Notes: a model not told the origin generated them from the sequence alone. Shown: positions 8,194 through 17,825, numbered from the stretch's first letter. The stretch is DNA of 64,000 bases from Lentisphaera profundi (GCF_028728065.1 NZ_CP117811.1:2294001-2358000); one strand, 5' to 3'. Numbers and translations: made by a program.

Positions 8194-8219
8194 ACTTCAC
8201 CAAAGGCGTCAGTATCTAA
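8194..8219 (+). repeat. Direct repeat, right copy (island boundary)
   Basis: Same 26 bases as 3650-3675 with one mismatch (T to C before TAA). This copy is not attached to any reading frame, so it is the displaced end of the interrupted target, 4.5 kb from the intact copy. Confidence 0.75.
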
Positions 8220-8276
8220 AAAATTGACACTCCCTATCAAAAACATGGGCTTCAGAAGCAATGCATGATTTAATAT

Positions 8277-8312
8277 TAAATTGGTCTCAAAACTTATTTC
8301 GAGACCAATTTA
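8277..8312 (-). terminator. Hairpin downstream of metE
   Basis: TAAATTGGTCTC pairs perfectly with GAGACCAATTTA around a 12-base loop, just beyond the metE stop. The T-run on the - strand is weak, so it may stop transcription inefficiently or protect the 3' end. Confidence 0.5.
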
Positions 8313-8320
8313 AATTTAGT

Positions 8321-10618
8321 TTATGCTAATTGTAGCAAGCCTGCACGTACGGACTCTGTTGCCAACTGCATATTTTGCAATGCCGCCTCGACCTCCACTA
8401 AGCCGCGGGTCTTTAAACCACAGTCAGGATTAATCCAAACCTGTTCAATGGCTACGTAATCAAGAATGCTTTTAATCTTCAGTGATATCTCTTCAACACT
8501 AGGAACGCGAGGTGAATGAATATCGTAAACACCCGGTCCTATCTCATTAGGATAACATTGCTCTTTAAAGACTTCGAGTAATTCCATATCTGAACGCGAA
8601 GCCTCAATGGAAATAACATCTGCATCCATACGTCCGACTGAATCCATAATTTCATTAAAATCAGAATAGCACATATGAGTATGAATTTGTGTGGAACTCT
8701 GTACACCCGCTGCCGATAAGCGAAACGCATCGACTGCCCATTTCAAATAAAGTGCTTTTTGCTGATCACGCAGTGGCAAGCCCTCTCTAATCGCAGGTTC
8801 ATCTATTTGAATAATAGGTATCCCTGCATGCTCAAGATCTATAGTCTCCTCACGAATTGCCAGCGCTATCTGACGTGTCACTTCTTCACGACTCAAGTCT
8901 TCACGAACGAAACTCCATTGCAGAATTGTCACGGGACCTGTTAACATGCCTTTCATTGGTTTAGTCGTTAAACTAGCGGCATACTGCGTCCATTGCACGG
9001 TCATTGCTACTTTTCGTGAGACGTCACCAAATAATATTGGTGGTTTTACACAGCGACTACCGTAACTTTGAACCCACGCTTTTTTACTAAAAGCAAAACC
9101 TTCTAATTTTTCGCCGAAATACTCAACCATATCATTTCGTTCCGCTTCGCCATGTACCAATACATCTAAGCCAATTTTTTCTTGTAAAGCGACATCTTTT
9201 GCTATTTGTCCTGCAATAAAAGAATCGTATTGCTCATGGTTAATTATACCTTTTTTAAACAAAGCACGCTGGCGACGCAATTCTTTATCTTGGGGAAAAG
9301 AACCAATTGTTGTCGTCGGTAAGAGAGGTAGCTTTAAGCTTTTATTTTGCTGAATAATACGCTCTTTAAATGGTGAACGTGTCAAAAATTCTTCGCCACG
9401 ACTCTCTTCGCTAGCAATTCTTACTTGTTTATTAAACAAGCGTTCATTCTGCTTTTTCGATTCATGGAGCTCACGATTTGCTATGAGTAACGCATTTCCT
9501 TTGCCACTGAGAATCAATTTTAAATCTTGTAGTTCCTGAAGTTTTTCTTCGGAAAAGGCTAACCAGCTCTTGAGTTCTTCATCTAAATCATCCTCAGGCC
9601 TCAATGAATAGGGACTATGAAGCAATGAACAGGAAGGAGATAAACACAGCTGATTTTTTAGATGCTTAAATTGATCTATAATTTCAAGTGTATCGGTATA
9701 ATTATTCTTCCAAATATTACGCCCATTCACTACACCGAGAGAAATGAGTTTGGTATCATCTACTGATTTAAAAAAAGTGCTTACATCCTTTACTCCACGC
9801 ACTAAGTCCACATGTAAACCATCAACTGGCAAACTCACAAATTCTTCTAGATTACTATCCAGATCACCAAAGTAATTGGCTACTAAAAGTTTAGTTTGAC
9901 TTACTTGAGTCGATAAATACTCATAAGATTTTTTCAATAATCTTTTTGTATTTTCATCTAAATCCATACTAAAAATAGGTTCATCGAGCTGAATCCACTC
10001 AGCTCCTTTTTGCTCAAGCCTTTGTAATATTTCACCATAGACTGGCAATAGTTTTTCGAGTAAACTAAAGCGATCACTGCCATCAAAGCTTTTACTTAAA
10101 AACAAAAAAGTAACTGGACCAATCAAAACAGGTTTAGTTTTAATTCCCAAATCTAATGCCTCTTGATACTCATCAAAAATTTTGGTCGACCTAATCGAAA
10201 ATTCTGTCGTTTCATTTAGTTCAGGTACCAAGTAATGATAATTACTATCAAACCACTTAGTCATCTCCAGAGCTCTCGTTCCCTCACTGAGATCTGAGCC
10301 ACAGCAATGTTGACCACGTGCCATTTCAAAATAGGTATCCAAACCCACTGGCCCTGCTTCTTTAAATCTCTCAGGTACACAACCCAAGAGACATATCATA
10401 TCCAATACCTGATCATAATAAGAGAAGTCGTTACTAGGAATCAAATCAACTCCTGCTTCTTGTTGAATTACCCAATGCTGCTCCCGTAACAAAGCCGATT
10501 TGGACTTCAGTTCTATTTCTGTTATGGATCCACTCCAGAATAACTCCAAAGCTTTTTTTAATTCGCGATCTGCTCCAATTCTTGGGAAGCCTAAGTTATT
10601 TATTTTATAATCTTTCAT
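8321..10618 (-). CDS. metE: Cobalamin-independent methionine synthase
   Basis: 765 residues, full length for MetE. It transfers the methyl group of 5-methyltetrahydrofolate (polyglutamate) to homocysteine without B12. The N-terminal half begins with NLGFPRIGADRELKKALE. The C-terminal catalytic barrel shows TTIGSFPQ, HGEAERNDMVEYFGE, GPVTILQWSF, IQIDEPAIREGLP, THMCYSDF and the zinc ligand cysteine in WINPDCGLKTR. The start ATG 10618 has AAGGA about eight bases upstream. The gene is preceded by a B12 riboswitch, so it is expected to be off when cobalamin is available, which implies a B12-dependent MetH elsewhere in the genome. Confidence 0.97.
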   Translation of the reverse strand: MKDYKINNLGFPRIGADRELKKALELFWSGSITEIELKSKSALLREQHWVIQQEAGVDLIPSNDFSYYDQVLDMICLLGCVPERFKEAGPVGLDTYFEMARGQHCCGSDLSEGTRALEMTKWFDSNYHYLVPELNETTEFSIRSTKIFDEYQEALDLGIKTKPVLIGPVTFLFLSKSFDGSDRFSLLEKLLPVYGEILQRLEQKGAEWIQLDEPIFSMDLDENTKRLLKKSYEYLSTQVSQTKLLVANYFGDLDSNLEEFVSLPVDGLHVDLVRGVKDVSTFFKSVDDTKLISLGVVNGRNIWKNNYTDTLEIIDQFKHLKNQLCLSPSCSLLHSPYSLRPEDDLDEELKSWLAFSEEKLQELQDLKLILSGKGNALLIANRELHESKKQNERLFNKQVRIASEESRGEEFLTRSPFKERIIQQNKSLKLPLLPTTTIGSFPQDKELRRQRALFKKGIINHEQYDSFIAGQIAKDVALQEKIGLDVLVHGEAERNDMVEYFGEKLEGFAFSKKAWVQSYGSRCVKPPILFGDVSRKVAMTVQWTQYAASLTTKPMKGMLTGPVTILQWSFVREDLSREEVTRQIALAIREETIDLEHAGIPIIQIDEPAIREGLPLRDQQKALYLKWAVDAFRLSAAGVQSSTQIHTHMCYSDFNEIMDSVGRMDADVISIEASRSDMELLEVFKEQCYPNEIGPGVYDIHSPRVPSVEEISLKIKSILDYVAIEQVWINPDCGLKTRGLVEVEAALQNMQLATESVRAGLLQLA

Positions 10619-10633
10619 CTTTTATTTCCTTTT

Positions 10634-10650
10634 CGTATTTATTAAATACG
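10634..10650 (-). promoter_or_regulatory. Hairpin before the metE ribosome-binding site
   Basis: CGTATTT and AAATACG pair across three bases, directly before the AAGGA of metE. Its position between the aptamer and the ribosome-binding site suggests it belongs to the riboswitch expression platform and acts on translation initiation; no T-run follows it. Confidence 0.4.
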
Positions 10651-10689
10651 ACTCCTGGGAAATCCTGCTTTTCAGCTCAATGAACAACA

Positions 10690-10815
10690 TATTCGCGTAT
10701 TGTTTCATCAGGGAAGATCTGGCTTCTCAACACCATGTCGAGTTACAGTTGCGCGTCAGCTTGGGATTTACACCCAATTCCACCCAGAGGTCATATATCT
10801 ATATATCCGGATATT
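10690..10815 (-). promoter_or_regulatory. Cobalamin riboswitch upstream of metE
   Basis: Read on the - strand, the leader contains GGGTGGAATTGGGTGTAAAT, then GACGCGCAACTGTAAC and GAAGCCAGATCTTCC, in that order. GCAACTGTA and GAAGCCAGA are the hallmark conserved blocks of the B12 aptamer (Rfam Cobalamin family, by recognition). The element lies 70-200 bases before metE, in the orientation to control it. Outer boundaries are approximate because the P1 stem was not folded. Confidence 0.85.
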
Positions 10816-10985
10816 GAGATGTATCAAGCTAAGTATTCTCTTATTCAGAAAAAATTATTACATTAGCCAGACCAGAAAAATAACTAAACCTTCGGCAATG
10901 CCCACGGAATAAAAAATTGCGCTTCGGCTTTGTTGGTTTTGAAATAATCTTCGACCACCAACAGTCAATATGTGATAATCGTCAT

Positions 10986-11018
10986 AAAGCCCACAGCTCT
11001 AGGAACTGTGGGCTTTAT
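10986..11018 (-). terminator. Terminator after the SDR gene
   Basis: TAAAGCCCACAG pairs perfectly with CTGTGGGCTTTA around a nine-base loop, 38 bases beyond the SDR stop. The GC-rich lower stem ending in a short T-rich strand is typical of an intrinsic terminator and could work in both directions. Confidence 0.7.
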
Positions 11019-11055
11019 TGCTTATTTAAAAGCTAGCTCTTCGATAATCGAATAA

Positions 11056-11829
11056 CTAAAGGCTGCGGATAATACCGCCCTCTACACGCAGGGCACTACC
11101 ATTAACTGCTTTATTGGTGGCTAAGAAAAGCGTCGCATCCGCAACTTCCTTAACATCGACAAAACGCTTGATGAGTGATGTTGGTTCATGGTCATCAAAA
11201 TAAGAAGATATGACTTCCTGCATATCTTTGCCCTCTTCTTCCGCTAAACCTGCAAAATATTTTTCAACACCATCAGTCCATGTCGGACCAGGAAGTAGAC
11301 TATTGACAGTCACTGCCGTACCTTTAGTAATCTCTGCCAAACCTCGTGAAAGACTAATAAGAGCTGTTTTTGAAACTGAATAATGAATCATTTGTGGAAG
11401 TGGTTTAAAGCCAGCTTCACTAGCTATATTAATTACCGATCCCGAATTTCTTTCAAGCATCCCTTTCATAAACTGACGATTCAAGCGAACTGCACTCATC
11501 ACATTAAGTTGAAAATAGTTTTCCCATTCCTCATCCGTGCTTTCAAAAAAATCTTTGACGCCAAAAATGCCCGTATTATTGATAAGTATTTCTACTGGGC
11601 CAATTTTATCAACTTGCTCAATAAGGCTGTTACAACCCTCGCCACTACTCAAATCTGCCGCGACTCCGTATTTTGCCCCCATCTCAGTGCGAACTTTCTC
11701 CACTTCAGTGGCATTGCGACCATTAACAATAACATCCGCCCCTGCTTTGACGAACGCTTCTGCAATAGCTCGCCCAATCCCTTTAGTAGAACCCGTAATT
11801 AAAGCGATCTTTCCCGTCATATCTTTCAT
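11056..11829 (-). CDS. SDR-family NAD(P)-dependent oxidoreductase
   Basis: 257 residues of the classical short-chain dehydrogenase type. The cofactor motif TGSTKGIG lies at the N-terminus, INNTG in the NAG position, an active-site Ser in the [10 protein letters not shown] region and the YSVSK catalytic Tyr-Lys. The C-terminus VEGGIIRSL is typical of a subgroup of uncharacterised bacterial SDRs. ATG 11829 (KDMTGKIAL) is preferred over a start 16 codons upstream because AAAGGAAA lies just before it. The substrate is unknown. The neighbouring quinone oxidoreductase and DJ-1 family gene on the same strand suggest a carbonyl or electrophile detoxification context, which is inference. Confidence 0.85.
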   Translation of the reverse strand: MKDMTGKIALITGSTKGIGRAIAEAFVKAGADVIVNGRNATEVEKVRTEMGAKYGVAADLSSGEGCNSLIEQVDKIGPVEILINNTGIFGVKDFFESTDEEWENYFQLNVMSAVRLNRQFMKGMLERNSGSVINIASEAGFKPLPQMIHYSVSKTALISLSRGLAEITKGTAVTVNSLLPGPTWTDGVEKYFAGLAEEEGKDMQEVISSYFDDHEPTSLIKRFVDVKEVADATLFLATNKAVNGSALRVEGGIIRSL

Positions 11830-12028
11830 CTTTATTTCCTTTCTATTAATAATTAAAAATAAGTTATTCCAAATCAATGCGTCTCACAGTTTCACCTGTA
11901 ATAATCTTTGCTTTATACACTTCTTACTTCTTCACATTATGTATTTAGCCTCCAAACCTTACACACATCGTTTAAATTAAAAAAATCATATCTGTAAGTG
12001 ATAGCCTGAGTGCCCTGTTCACTAAGAT

Positions 12029-13021
12029 TTAACATGTTAAAATAATTTTACCTATATGACGACTACTCTCCATCAGTTCATGCGCTTTAGATGCTTCGTT
12101 TAAGCTAAAAGTCTTATAGATAACGGGAGCCATCTTGCCTGCCTCAATAAGAGGCCAAACGTATTGCTCCAAATCATCGCGAATTTTCTTTTTAAGCTCG
12201 AGTGGTTGGGGCCGAAGAAGAGATCCGGTAAACGTAAGCCCTTTGGATAAAATGGGCATAAGGTCTATATCAACTCGACTACCATTTAAGAAGAAAATAT
12301 TGACTAAGTGACCACCTTGGGCTAATGCCGAAAAGTTTTTAGCCACATAATCGGCTCCCACCATATCCAGAATCATATTTACACCTAGACCATCAGTTTT
12401 TGTCTCTATCATTTCAACAAAATCCTGTTCTCGATAATTTATAGCAAGATCCGCACCAAGCTCAAGACAAGCCTGACACTTCTCAGCTGTCCCTGCAGTA
12501 ACATAAACACTAATACCTAAAGCCTTAGCCAGCTGAATTGCCATCGTGCCAATCCCACTGCTACCTCCATGAATTAATAAGCTCTGATTTTTGGCGAGCG
12601 CCCCCTTGATGAACAAATTATACCAGATCGTGAAGCAAACTTCTGGAAGGGCTGCCGCTTGAATAAAATCCAATCCTTTGGGAATTGTTAAAACTTGTTC
12701 ACATGGCACTATACAGTAATCGGAATAACCACCTCCCGGAGATAAGGCACAGACATGATCTCCCTTCAAAAAACCATCTACTCCTTCACCGATCTCTACA
12801 ATTTCCCCCGAAACTTCTAGTCCCGGTAGATCACTTGAGTTCTCTGGACGTTTATAAAGACCTTTCCTTTGAAGAACATCAGGGCGATTGACTCCTGCTG
12901 CCATGACTTTTATAAGAATTTCACCCTTTGTGGGTTTCGGCCGTGGACGCTCAGTTTCTTTTAACACATCGGGACCACCCATTCCCTTTATCTCAATACA
13001 GCGCATGAGCTCATCAGACAT
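12029..13021 (-). CDS. Zinc-free quinone oxidoreductase (PIG3/QOR type)
   Basis: 330 residues of the medium-chain dehydrogenase/reductase family. Motifs include AAGVNRPDVLQRKG at the substrate loop, LPGLEVSGEIVEIGEGV, the NADP-binding HGGSSGIGTMAIQLAKALG and LVNIFFLNGS. The zinc-ligand cysteines of alcohol dehydrogenases are absent, as expected for quinone reductases. The VNRPD loop is typical of the PIG3 (TP53I3) branch, which reduces ortho-quinones and other electrophiles with NADPH. Its start is nine bases from the stop of the DJ-1 family gene, so the two form an operon transcribed DJ-1 first. Confidence 0.9.
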   Translation of the reverse strand: MSDELMRCIEIKGMGGPDVLKETERPRPKPTKGEILIKVMAAGVNRPDVLQRKGLYKRPENSSDLPGLEVSGEIVEIGEGVDGFLKGDHVCALSPGGGYSDYCIVPCEQVLTIPKGLDFIQAAALPEVCFTIWYNLFIKGALAKNQSLLIHGGSSGIGTMAIQLAKALGISVYVTAGTAEKCQACLELGADLAINYREQDFVEMIETKTDGLGVNMILDMVGADYVAKNFSALAQGGHLVNIFFLNGSRVDIDLMPILSKGLTFTGSLLRPQPLELKKKIRDDLEQYVWPLIEAGKMAPVIYKTFSLNEASKAHELMESSRHIGKIILTC

Positions 13022-13030
13022 ATCGTGTAC

Positions 13031-13714
13031 CTACTTAGCCTCTAACTTTTTTAAAAGTAGCTTTGCAACAGCAATCGACGAGCCTGGATTCTGTCCTGTA
13101 ATCAATTGGCCATCTTGTAGAGTAAAAGAGCTCCAATCTTCTCTTTTTTCGTATTTTGCACCTTTAGCAAGTAATTCATCTTCAAGGAGAAATGGGACTA
13201 TATCACTCAAACCTACGGCCGCTTCTTCGCTATTACTGAAGCCGGTAAGCTTACAATCCTTGACGAAAGAAGTACCATCATTTTTACTGACCTTCAATAA
13301 AACTGCAGTCGCATGACATACCGTAGCAACTGGCTTCCCTTCTTGAAGAAAATCCTCAATTAGCTGAATAGATTTTTTATCATTAGTTAAATCCCATAAA
13401 GGACCATGGCCTCCAGGATAAAAAACAGCATCAAAATCAGATGACTTGACTTCAGAAAGTAAGCATGAATTGGCTAATATCTTCAGAGTTTTTTCATCTT
13501 TGTCGAGCCGGAGCGTCGCATCTGTTTGGGCATCGACGACTGTACTACTGGGATCGATAGGGATTTGACCTCCCTTAGGACTTGCTAGAGTAATTTTGAC
13601 ACCCGCATCCAATAGCAAATAATATGGCGCAGCAAATTCCTCCGCCCATAATCCGGTTTTTCTACCTGTATCGCCAAGTTGATCGTGAGAAGTCATTACA
13701 AATAATACATTCAT
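13031..13714 (-). CDS. DJ-1/PfpI (Hsp31-like) family protein
   Basis: 227 residues of the class I glutamine-amidotransferase-like fold. The nucleophile elbow is TVCHATAVL (Cys), with the conserved Glu in TGLWAEEFAAPY and GGHGPLWDLTND upstream. The active Cys-His pair is intact. Family members act as glyoxalase III, deglycase or holding chaperone; the long N-terminal DQLGDTGRKTG motif places it in the Hsp31/YhbO-like 'type 1 glutamine amidotransferase domain' group. It is first gene of the two-gene operon with the quinone oxidoreductase, consistent with reactive carbonyl stress. Confidence 0.88.
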   Translation of the reverse strand: MNVLFVMTSHDQLGDTGRKTGLWAEEFAAPYYLLLDAGVKITLASPKGGQIPIDPSSTVVDAQTDATLRLDKDEKTLKILANSCLLSEVKSSDFDAVFYPGGHGPLWDLTNDKKSIQLIEDFLQEGKPVATVCHATAVLLKVSKNDGTSFVKDCKLTGFSNSEEAAVGLSDIVPFLLEDELLAKGAKYEKREDWSSFTLQDGQLITGQNPGSSIAVAKLLLKKLEAK

Positions 13715-13904
13715 GTTATATAGCCTTGTTTAATAGTCATTTTAAGAAATTGTCAAAACCTTATGGTCTAAAAAATTCCAATGCAAGAAAATGGAGTTCA
13801 TACTTACTACAAATGCGGTTAAATATTTCCCAAGACATCAACTGAAGCCATTAGTGTGTGTTTAGCCTATCTAAGCTTTGCTCTAATTGAAATTTTTATA
13901 TAGA

Positions 13905-13937
13905 TCAAAAAAAAGCGCTTCAGTAAACTGAAGCGCT
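13905..13937 (-). terminator. Intrinsic terminator of tRNA-Tyr
   Basis: Read on the - strand, AGCGCTTCAGT and ACTGAAGCGCT form a perfect stem with a tiny loop, followed by eight T residues. It lies a few bases beyond the 3' end of the tRNA gene. Confidence 0.88.
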
Positions 13938-13940
13938 AAG

Positions 13941-14022
13941 TGGTGGGGGAAGGATTCGAACCTTCGAAGGCGTAGCCGGCAGATTTACAGTCTGCTCCCT
14001 TTGACCGCTCGGGAACCCCACC
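13941..14022 (-). tRNA. tRNA-Tyr (GTA anticodon)
   Basis: An 82-base cloverleaf read on the - strand. The 7-bp acceptor stem is GGTGGGG/CCCCACC with an A discriminator. The anticodon loop is CTGTAAA, with GTA in GACTGTAAATCTGCC. A long class II variable arm and the T-arm GGTTCGAATCC follow. The CCA end is not encoded. Confidence 0.95.
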
Positions 14023-14242
14023 GGGGTTTTGAGAGCTGAATTATAGATGAGTTTACCTATTCTTCAACTCAAAAAAACGCTTTTAAACTTTAATTTTGCT
14101 CAAAAAATCAATCCTATAAGACTCTTAAAGAAACTTCACCAAAATTTGACTTTACACATTCCTACATAAGCGATATGCGCATTACTCAAGCTATTAACAA
14201 TTTATGACTCGACATATCATTCTTTAAGGTCTAGACATAGTC

Positions 14243-14734
14243 ATGAAAATTAAAACTATCAGCCCAAATAACAAACATTTTGAATCCGTCTGTTTTCATT
14301 TAACCCTATGGATCCATCAAGAGTTTGATTACTTCTTATATTTACAACTAAAGTGGGATTTAATCGACCAATACCAACTTGCAAAAACAAGGCATAAGAA
14401 AAAGCGGAGCCGCAATCATTTCCCGAAGATTATCATTGCCACCCATAAGGGTGACTTAATTGGTTTTTGCCGGCTCGTAGCCGAGGTACTACCAGAACAA
14501 AAAAAAATTGGACCTTGGCTCAGTCAAATGTACATACTAGAAACTCAGCGTAGCAAGGGCTACGGCACAAAAATTATTGAATACGTTGGTTTAGTCGCAA
14601 AAAAATTAAAATATAAAACACTGTATCTAAGAACTGAAGATCAAGAAAAATTTTATCAAAAACTTGATTGGCAATTCTTTGAAAAACACAGCGAGAATGA
14701 CACTGAGTTCACTGTATTGAAAAAAAATCTCTAA
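14243..14734 (+). CDS. GNAT-family N-acetyltransferase
   Basis: 163 residues with the GNAT fold signature. There is a beta-strand WLSQMYILETQRSKGYGTKIIEYV, in which QRSKGYG is the acetyl-CoA pyrophosphate-binding Q/RxxGxG/A motif. A C-terminal helix-strand LYLRTEDQEKFYQKLDWQF follows, typical of motif B. The middle carries a very basic stretch (KTRHKKKRSRN). The substrate cannot be read from the sequence. It is transcribed divergently from tRNA-Tyr, as a single gene. Confidence 0.82.
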   Translation: MKIKTISPNNKHFESVCFHLTLWIHQEFDYFLYLQLKWDLIDQYQLAKTRHKKKRSRNHFPKIIIATHKGDLIGFCRLVAEVLPEQKKIGPWLSQMYILETQRSKGYGTKIIEYVGLVAKKLKYKTLYLRTEDQEKFYQKLDWQFFEKHSENDTEFTVLKKNL

Positions 14735-14987
14735 CCGGATGCTCAACACCTCAAGTAACGAACCTTCCATATTTCGCTCAATGTTAAACGATCGGGTAAG
14801 CTATCAACTTACTTGAATATTAATGCTAGAACTGGAAAAAAAACAATACTTCTTTACAATAGGTACATTCATTTTTAAGCATAGTTTTCTTAGACTACAG
14901 AGCCTAACTAAGGCTGATTAACTCTGCTTACACAAATTAAAAAACTGTCTGATTTAATTCAGAAGCAAGAACTAAAAGGATTTTTTG

Positions 14988-16358
14988 ATGAAGTACAAAA
15001 GTACACGCGGTCAAACTGAAGAACTCTCCTTCATGGATGCTATCCTCACTGGCCAAGCACCAGACGGTGGCTTGTTTTTACCTACTGAACTCCCTGATTT
15101 TTCAGATAAGCTCGAAAGCTGGAGAGGTTTAAGTTATACTGAATTAGCCTTTGAGATCATGAGCGTTTTTGCTAATGATATCCCTGAAAATGATCTCAAA
15201 GAAATCATTGAAAAAGCTTATTCTTCTTTCCGTCATGAAGATATTGCTCCCCTTGCACCTGTTGGAAAAAACTTAATCCTCGAACTATTTCACGGCCCTA
15301 CTCTGGCATTCAAGGATATCGCCCTGCAATTTCTTGGTCGTGTATTTGATTATATTTTAGAAAAACGAGACCTTAATCTCAATATCCTCGCTGCAACTTC
15401 TGGCGACACCGGAAGTGCCGCTATTTATGGTCTTAAAGATTCTGAGCGAGTACAAGTTTTTGTTATGCACCCCCATAATCGTACTAGCCGCATCCAGGCA
15501 CTTCAGATGTGCACTGTGAATCAAAATAACATTCACAACATTGCCGTTGAAGGTAGCTTCGATGATTGCCAAGCGATGATGAAAGACATTTTCAATCAAC
15601 TAGATTTCAAAAAGCAGTATGATTTAGGTGCAGTGAACTCCGTTAACTGGGGTCGCTTACTCGCCCAAACTGTTTATTATTTCTATGCTTACTTTCAAGC
15701 AACTGAGAACAATCAAGAAACACTTAGTTTCTCTGTTCCTACAGGGAATTTTGGTGATATTTTTGCTGGTTACTTAGCTTCAAAGATGGGTTTGCCGATC
15801 AAGAAACTTTATCTCGCGACAAACGAGAATGATGTTTTATGTCGCGCCTTCGACACAGGCCTCTACAAGAAAGGCACTGTTCATCACAGCGTCAGTCCAT
15901 CCATGGATATTCAATTAGCGAGTAACTTTGAACGTTACCTCTTTTATAGCTGCGGACAAGATTCTACAAAACTGAGAGAGCTCATGGGTGAATTCAAAGC
16001 AAATGGCGAACTACACTACGACCTTAGCTGTGAGCTCATCGAAGCCAAACGCTGCGATACAGACATGACTCTTGCTACTATCAAAAAATACAGCGATGAT
16101 TCCAACTACGTTTTGGATCCTCATACTGCGACCGGCGTTTATGTTGCCGATTTACTTGCACCTGAAGAACGCATTGTTTGCCTAGCTACTGCCCACTCTG
16201 GGAAATTCCCTGAATCCATCAAACTTGCTTGTGGCGAAGCTTTAGGAAACCACCCCATTTTAGATGCACTTAGCGAAAAAGATATGAAATATCAAGTAGC
16301 TGATGCTCATACAGAAACTATCAAATCAATCATCGTAAAAACTCTCGAGGATGCATAG
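14988..16358 (+). CDS. thrC: Threonine synthase
   Basis: 456 residues of the PLP-dependent fold II family. The PLP lysine is in GPTLAFKDIALQFLG, and the phosphate-binding loop is in AATSGDTGSAAIYGL. SVNWGRLLAQTVYYF and SVPTGNFGDIFAGYLA are also typical. The enzyme converts O-phosphohomoserine to threonine. ATG 14988 with AAAAGGA upstream is taken as start; a TTG one codon earlier is in frame. The homoserine dehydrogenase gene follows without any spacing, so the two late steps of threonine synthesis are cotranscribed. Confidence 0.96.
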   Translation: MKYKSTRGQTEELSFMDAILTGQAPDGGLFLPTELPDFSDKLESWRGLSYTELAFEIMSVFANDIPENDLKEIIEKAYSSFRHEDIAPLAPVGKNLILELFHGPTLAFKDIALQFLGRVFDYILEKRDLNLNILAATSGDTGSAAIYGLKDSERVQVFVMHPHNRTSRIQALQMCTVNQNNIHNIAVEGSFDDCQAMMKDIFNQLDFKKQYDLGAVNSVNWGRLLAQTVYYFYAYFQATENNQETLSFSVPTGNFGDIFAGYLASKMGLPIKKLYLATNENDVLCRAFDTGLYKKGTVHHSVSPSMDIQLASNFERYLFYSCGQDSTKLRELMGEFKANGELHYDLSCELIEAKRCDTDMTLATIKKYSDDSNYVLDPHTATGVYVADLLAPEERIVCLATAHSGKFPESIKLACGEALGNHPILDALSEKDMKYQVADAHTETIKSIIVKTLEDA

Positions 16359-17654
16359 ATGAAAGAAATTAAAATCGGTCTATTAGGCCTCGGAACTGTT
16401 GCCAGCGGCTTGGTTAATGCCATTGCTGAAACGAAAGAACTGCTCGCAAAGAGAAATAAGTACTCCCTTAGTATTGCCGGCGTAGCCGTGCGTGACCTCA
16501 ACGCACAACGTGATTGCCAAGTAGATTCATCTCTCCTTACGACTGATACATTCTCTATCGTTAATAATCCTGATATTGATATTGTCCTAGAATTAATTGG
16601 TGGAACAACTTTAGCTTATGATTTAGTGACTCAAGCACTGAAGAATGGTAAAGCAGTTGTTTCGGCAAACAAAGCTTTAATTGCCGCTCATGGTGATGAG
16701 CTCTTCGCTCTAGCTAGTCAAAACAACACCGCCATCTTCTTTGAAGCTGCCGTTGCTGGTGGTATCCCCATTATCAAAGCTCTGAAAGAAAGTTTAGCCG
16801 GCAATCATGTCACATCTATTTCTGGCATCCTTAATGGTACCTGTAACTATATCCTTACTCAAATGCAAGAAAATGATGAAGCCTTTGACGACGCCCTCCA
16901 AGGAGCCACTGATTTAGGTTATGCAGAAGCCGATCCATCTCTCGATATTGATGGTGATGACACAGCTCAAAAAACGGCGATCCTTGCAAGCTTAGCTTAT
17001 GGCACATGGTTTGGTACCGATGCTATTGAGATCAAAGGTATCCGTGGCATTAGCTTAAGTGATATACAATATGCAAAAGAATCTGGTTATAGTATTAAAC
17101 TTCTCGGATCCTATACTCTAAACTCGAAAGGGGCTGTTTCACTCACGACTGAATGTACGCTCGTACGTGAAGATAGCCTACTTGCTAATGTCAAAGGTGC
17201 TTTTAATGCCGTTGAATTAGAAGGCGATCTGCTTGGTCCTGCCATGCTTTACGGTCAAGGTGCAGGCCAAAAGCCAACCGCAAGTTCAGTTTTTGCTGAC
17301 CTCATCGAAGCAGCGAGTCAAGCCTGTAATGGAACTCTCGGACAGCAACAAGAAATGATTTTTGCCGACAAAGCAGAATTCATACCTGAAGAAGAGCAGC
17401 GCTCACAGTTTTATTTGCGTTTAATGCTCGAAGATTGCCCTGCTGTTTTTGGCAAAGTTGCCTTGATTCTCGGTAACTACGATATTTCAATGAATTCGGT
17501 AAATCAAAAAGCTGATGCGAGTGCAGAAGGTATCAAGCCTGTCGTGATCCAAACTCACCATGTTTCAGTGAAAGCTATGAAACAAGCCGTAGCTGAAATC
17601 CAAGCATCTGAATACGTAAGCCACCAGGTCATTCTTTACCCTATTAAAGGCTAA
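16359..17654 (+). CDS. hom: Homoserine dehydrogenase
   Basis: 431 residues, monofunctional (no aspartokinase domain). The N-terminal NAD(P)-binding motif is GLLGLGTVASGLVN, followed by ELIGGTTLAYDLV and SANKALIAAHG. The catalytic region has GILNGTCNYILTQM and GYAEADPSLDIDGDDTAQK. The last ~80 residues (FYLRLMLEDCPAVFGKVALIL onward) form an ACT domain, so feedback control by an amino acid, normally threonine, is likely. The ATG directly follows the thrC stop, and GAGGA within the thrC end serves as ribosome-binding site. Confidence 0.96.
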   Translation: MKEIKIGLLGLGTVASGLVNAIAETKELLAKRNKYSLSIAGVAVRDLNAQRDCQVDSSLLTTDTFSIVNNPDIDIVLELIGGTTLAYDLVTQALKNGKAVVSANKALIAAHGDELFALASQNNTAIFFEAAVAGGIPIIKALKESLAGNHVTSISGILNGTCNYILTQMQENDEAFDDALQGATDLGYAEADPSLDIDGDDTAQKTAILASLAYGTWFGTDAIEIKGIRGISLSDIQYAKESGYSIKLLGSYTLNSKGAVSLTTECTLVREDSLLANVKGAFNAVELEGDLLGPAMLYGQGAGQKPTASSVFADLIEAASQACNGTLGQQQEMIFADKAEFIPEEEQRSQFYLRLMLEDCPAVFGKVALILGNYDISMNSVNQKADASAEGIKPVVIQTHHVSVKAMKQAVAEIQASEYVSHQVILYPIKG

Positions 17655-17664
17655 AACTAAATCG

Positions 17665-17697
17665 TCTTAATAAACTGATGCTTTCAGTTTATTAAGA
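17665..17697 (+). terminator. Hairpin after hom
   Basis: A perfect AT-rich stem of about 14 bp (CTTAATAAACTGA with TCAGTTTATTAAG) around a five-base loop, 11 bases beyond the hom stop. There is no T-run, so it may be a weak or factor-assisted terminator. Confidence 0.5.
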
Positions 17698-17825
17698 GAA
17701 TCATGACTCAAAATATCTAGCAATTCTATCTAAGACACCGATATTTTCTTTTAGAAAAAAATATCCCGCATTTGATCAAAGTGCTTTTCGGACTAGGTTT
17801 CAAGCATCTTTATTATGGATTTTAC

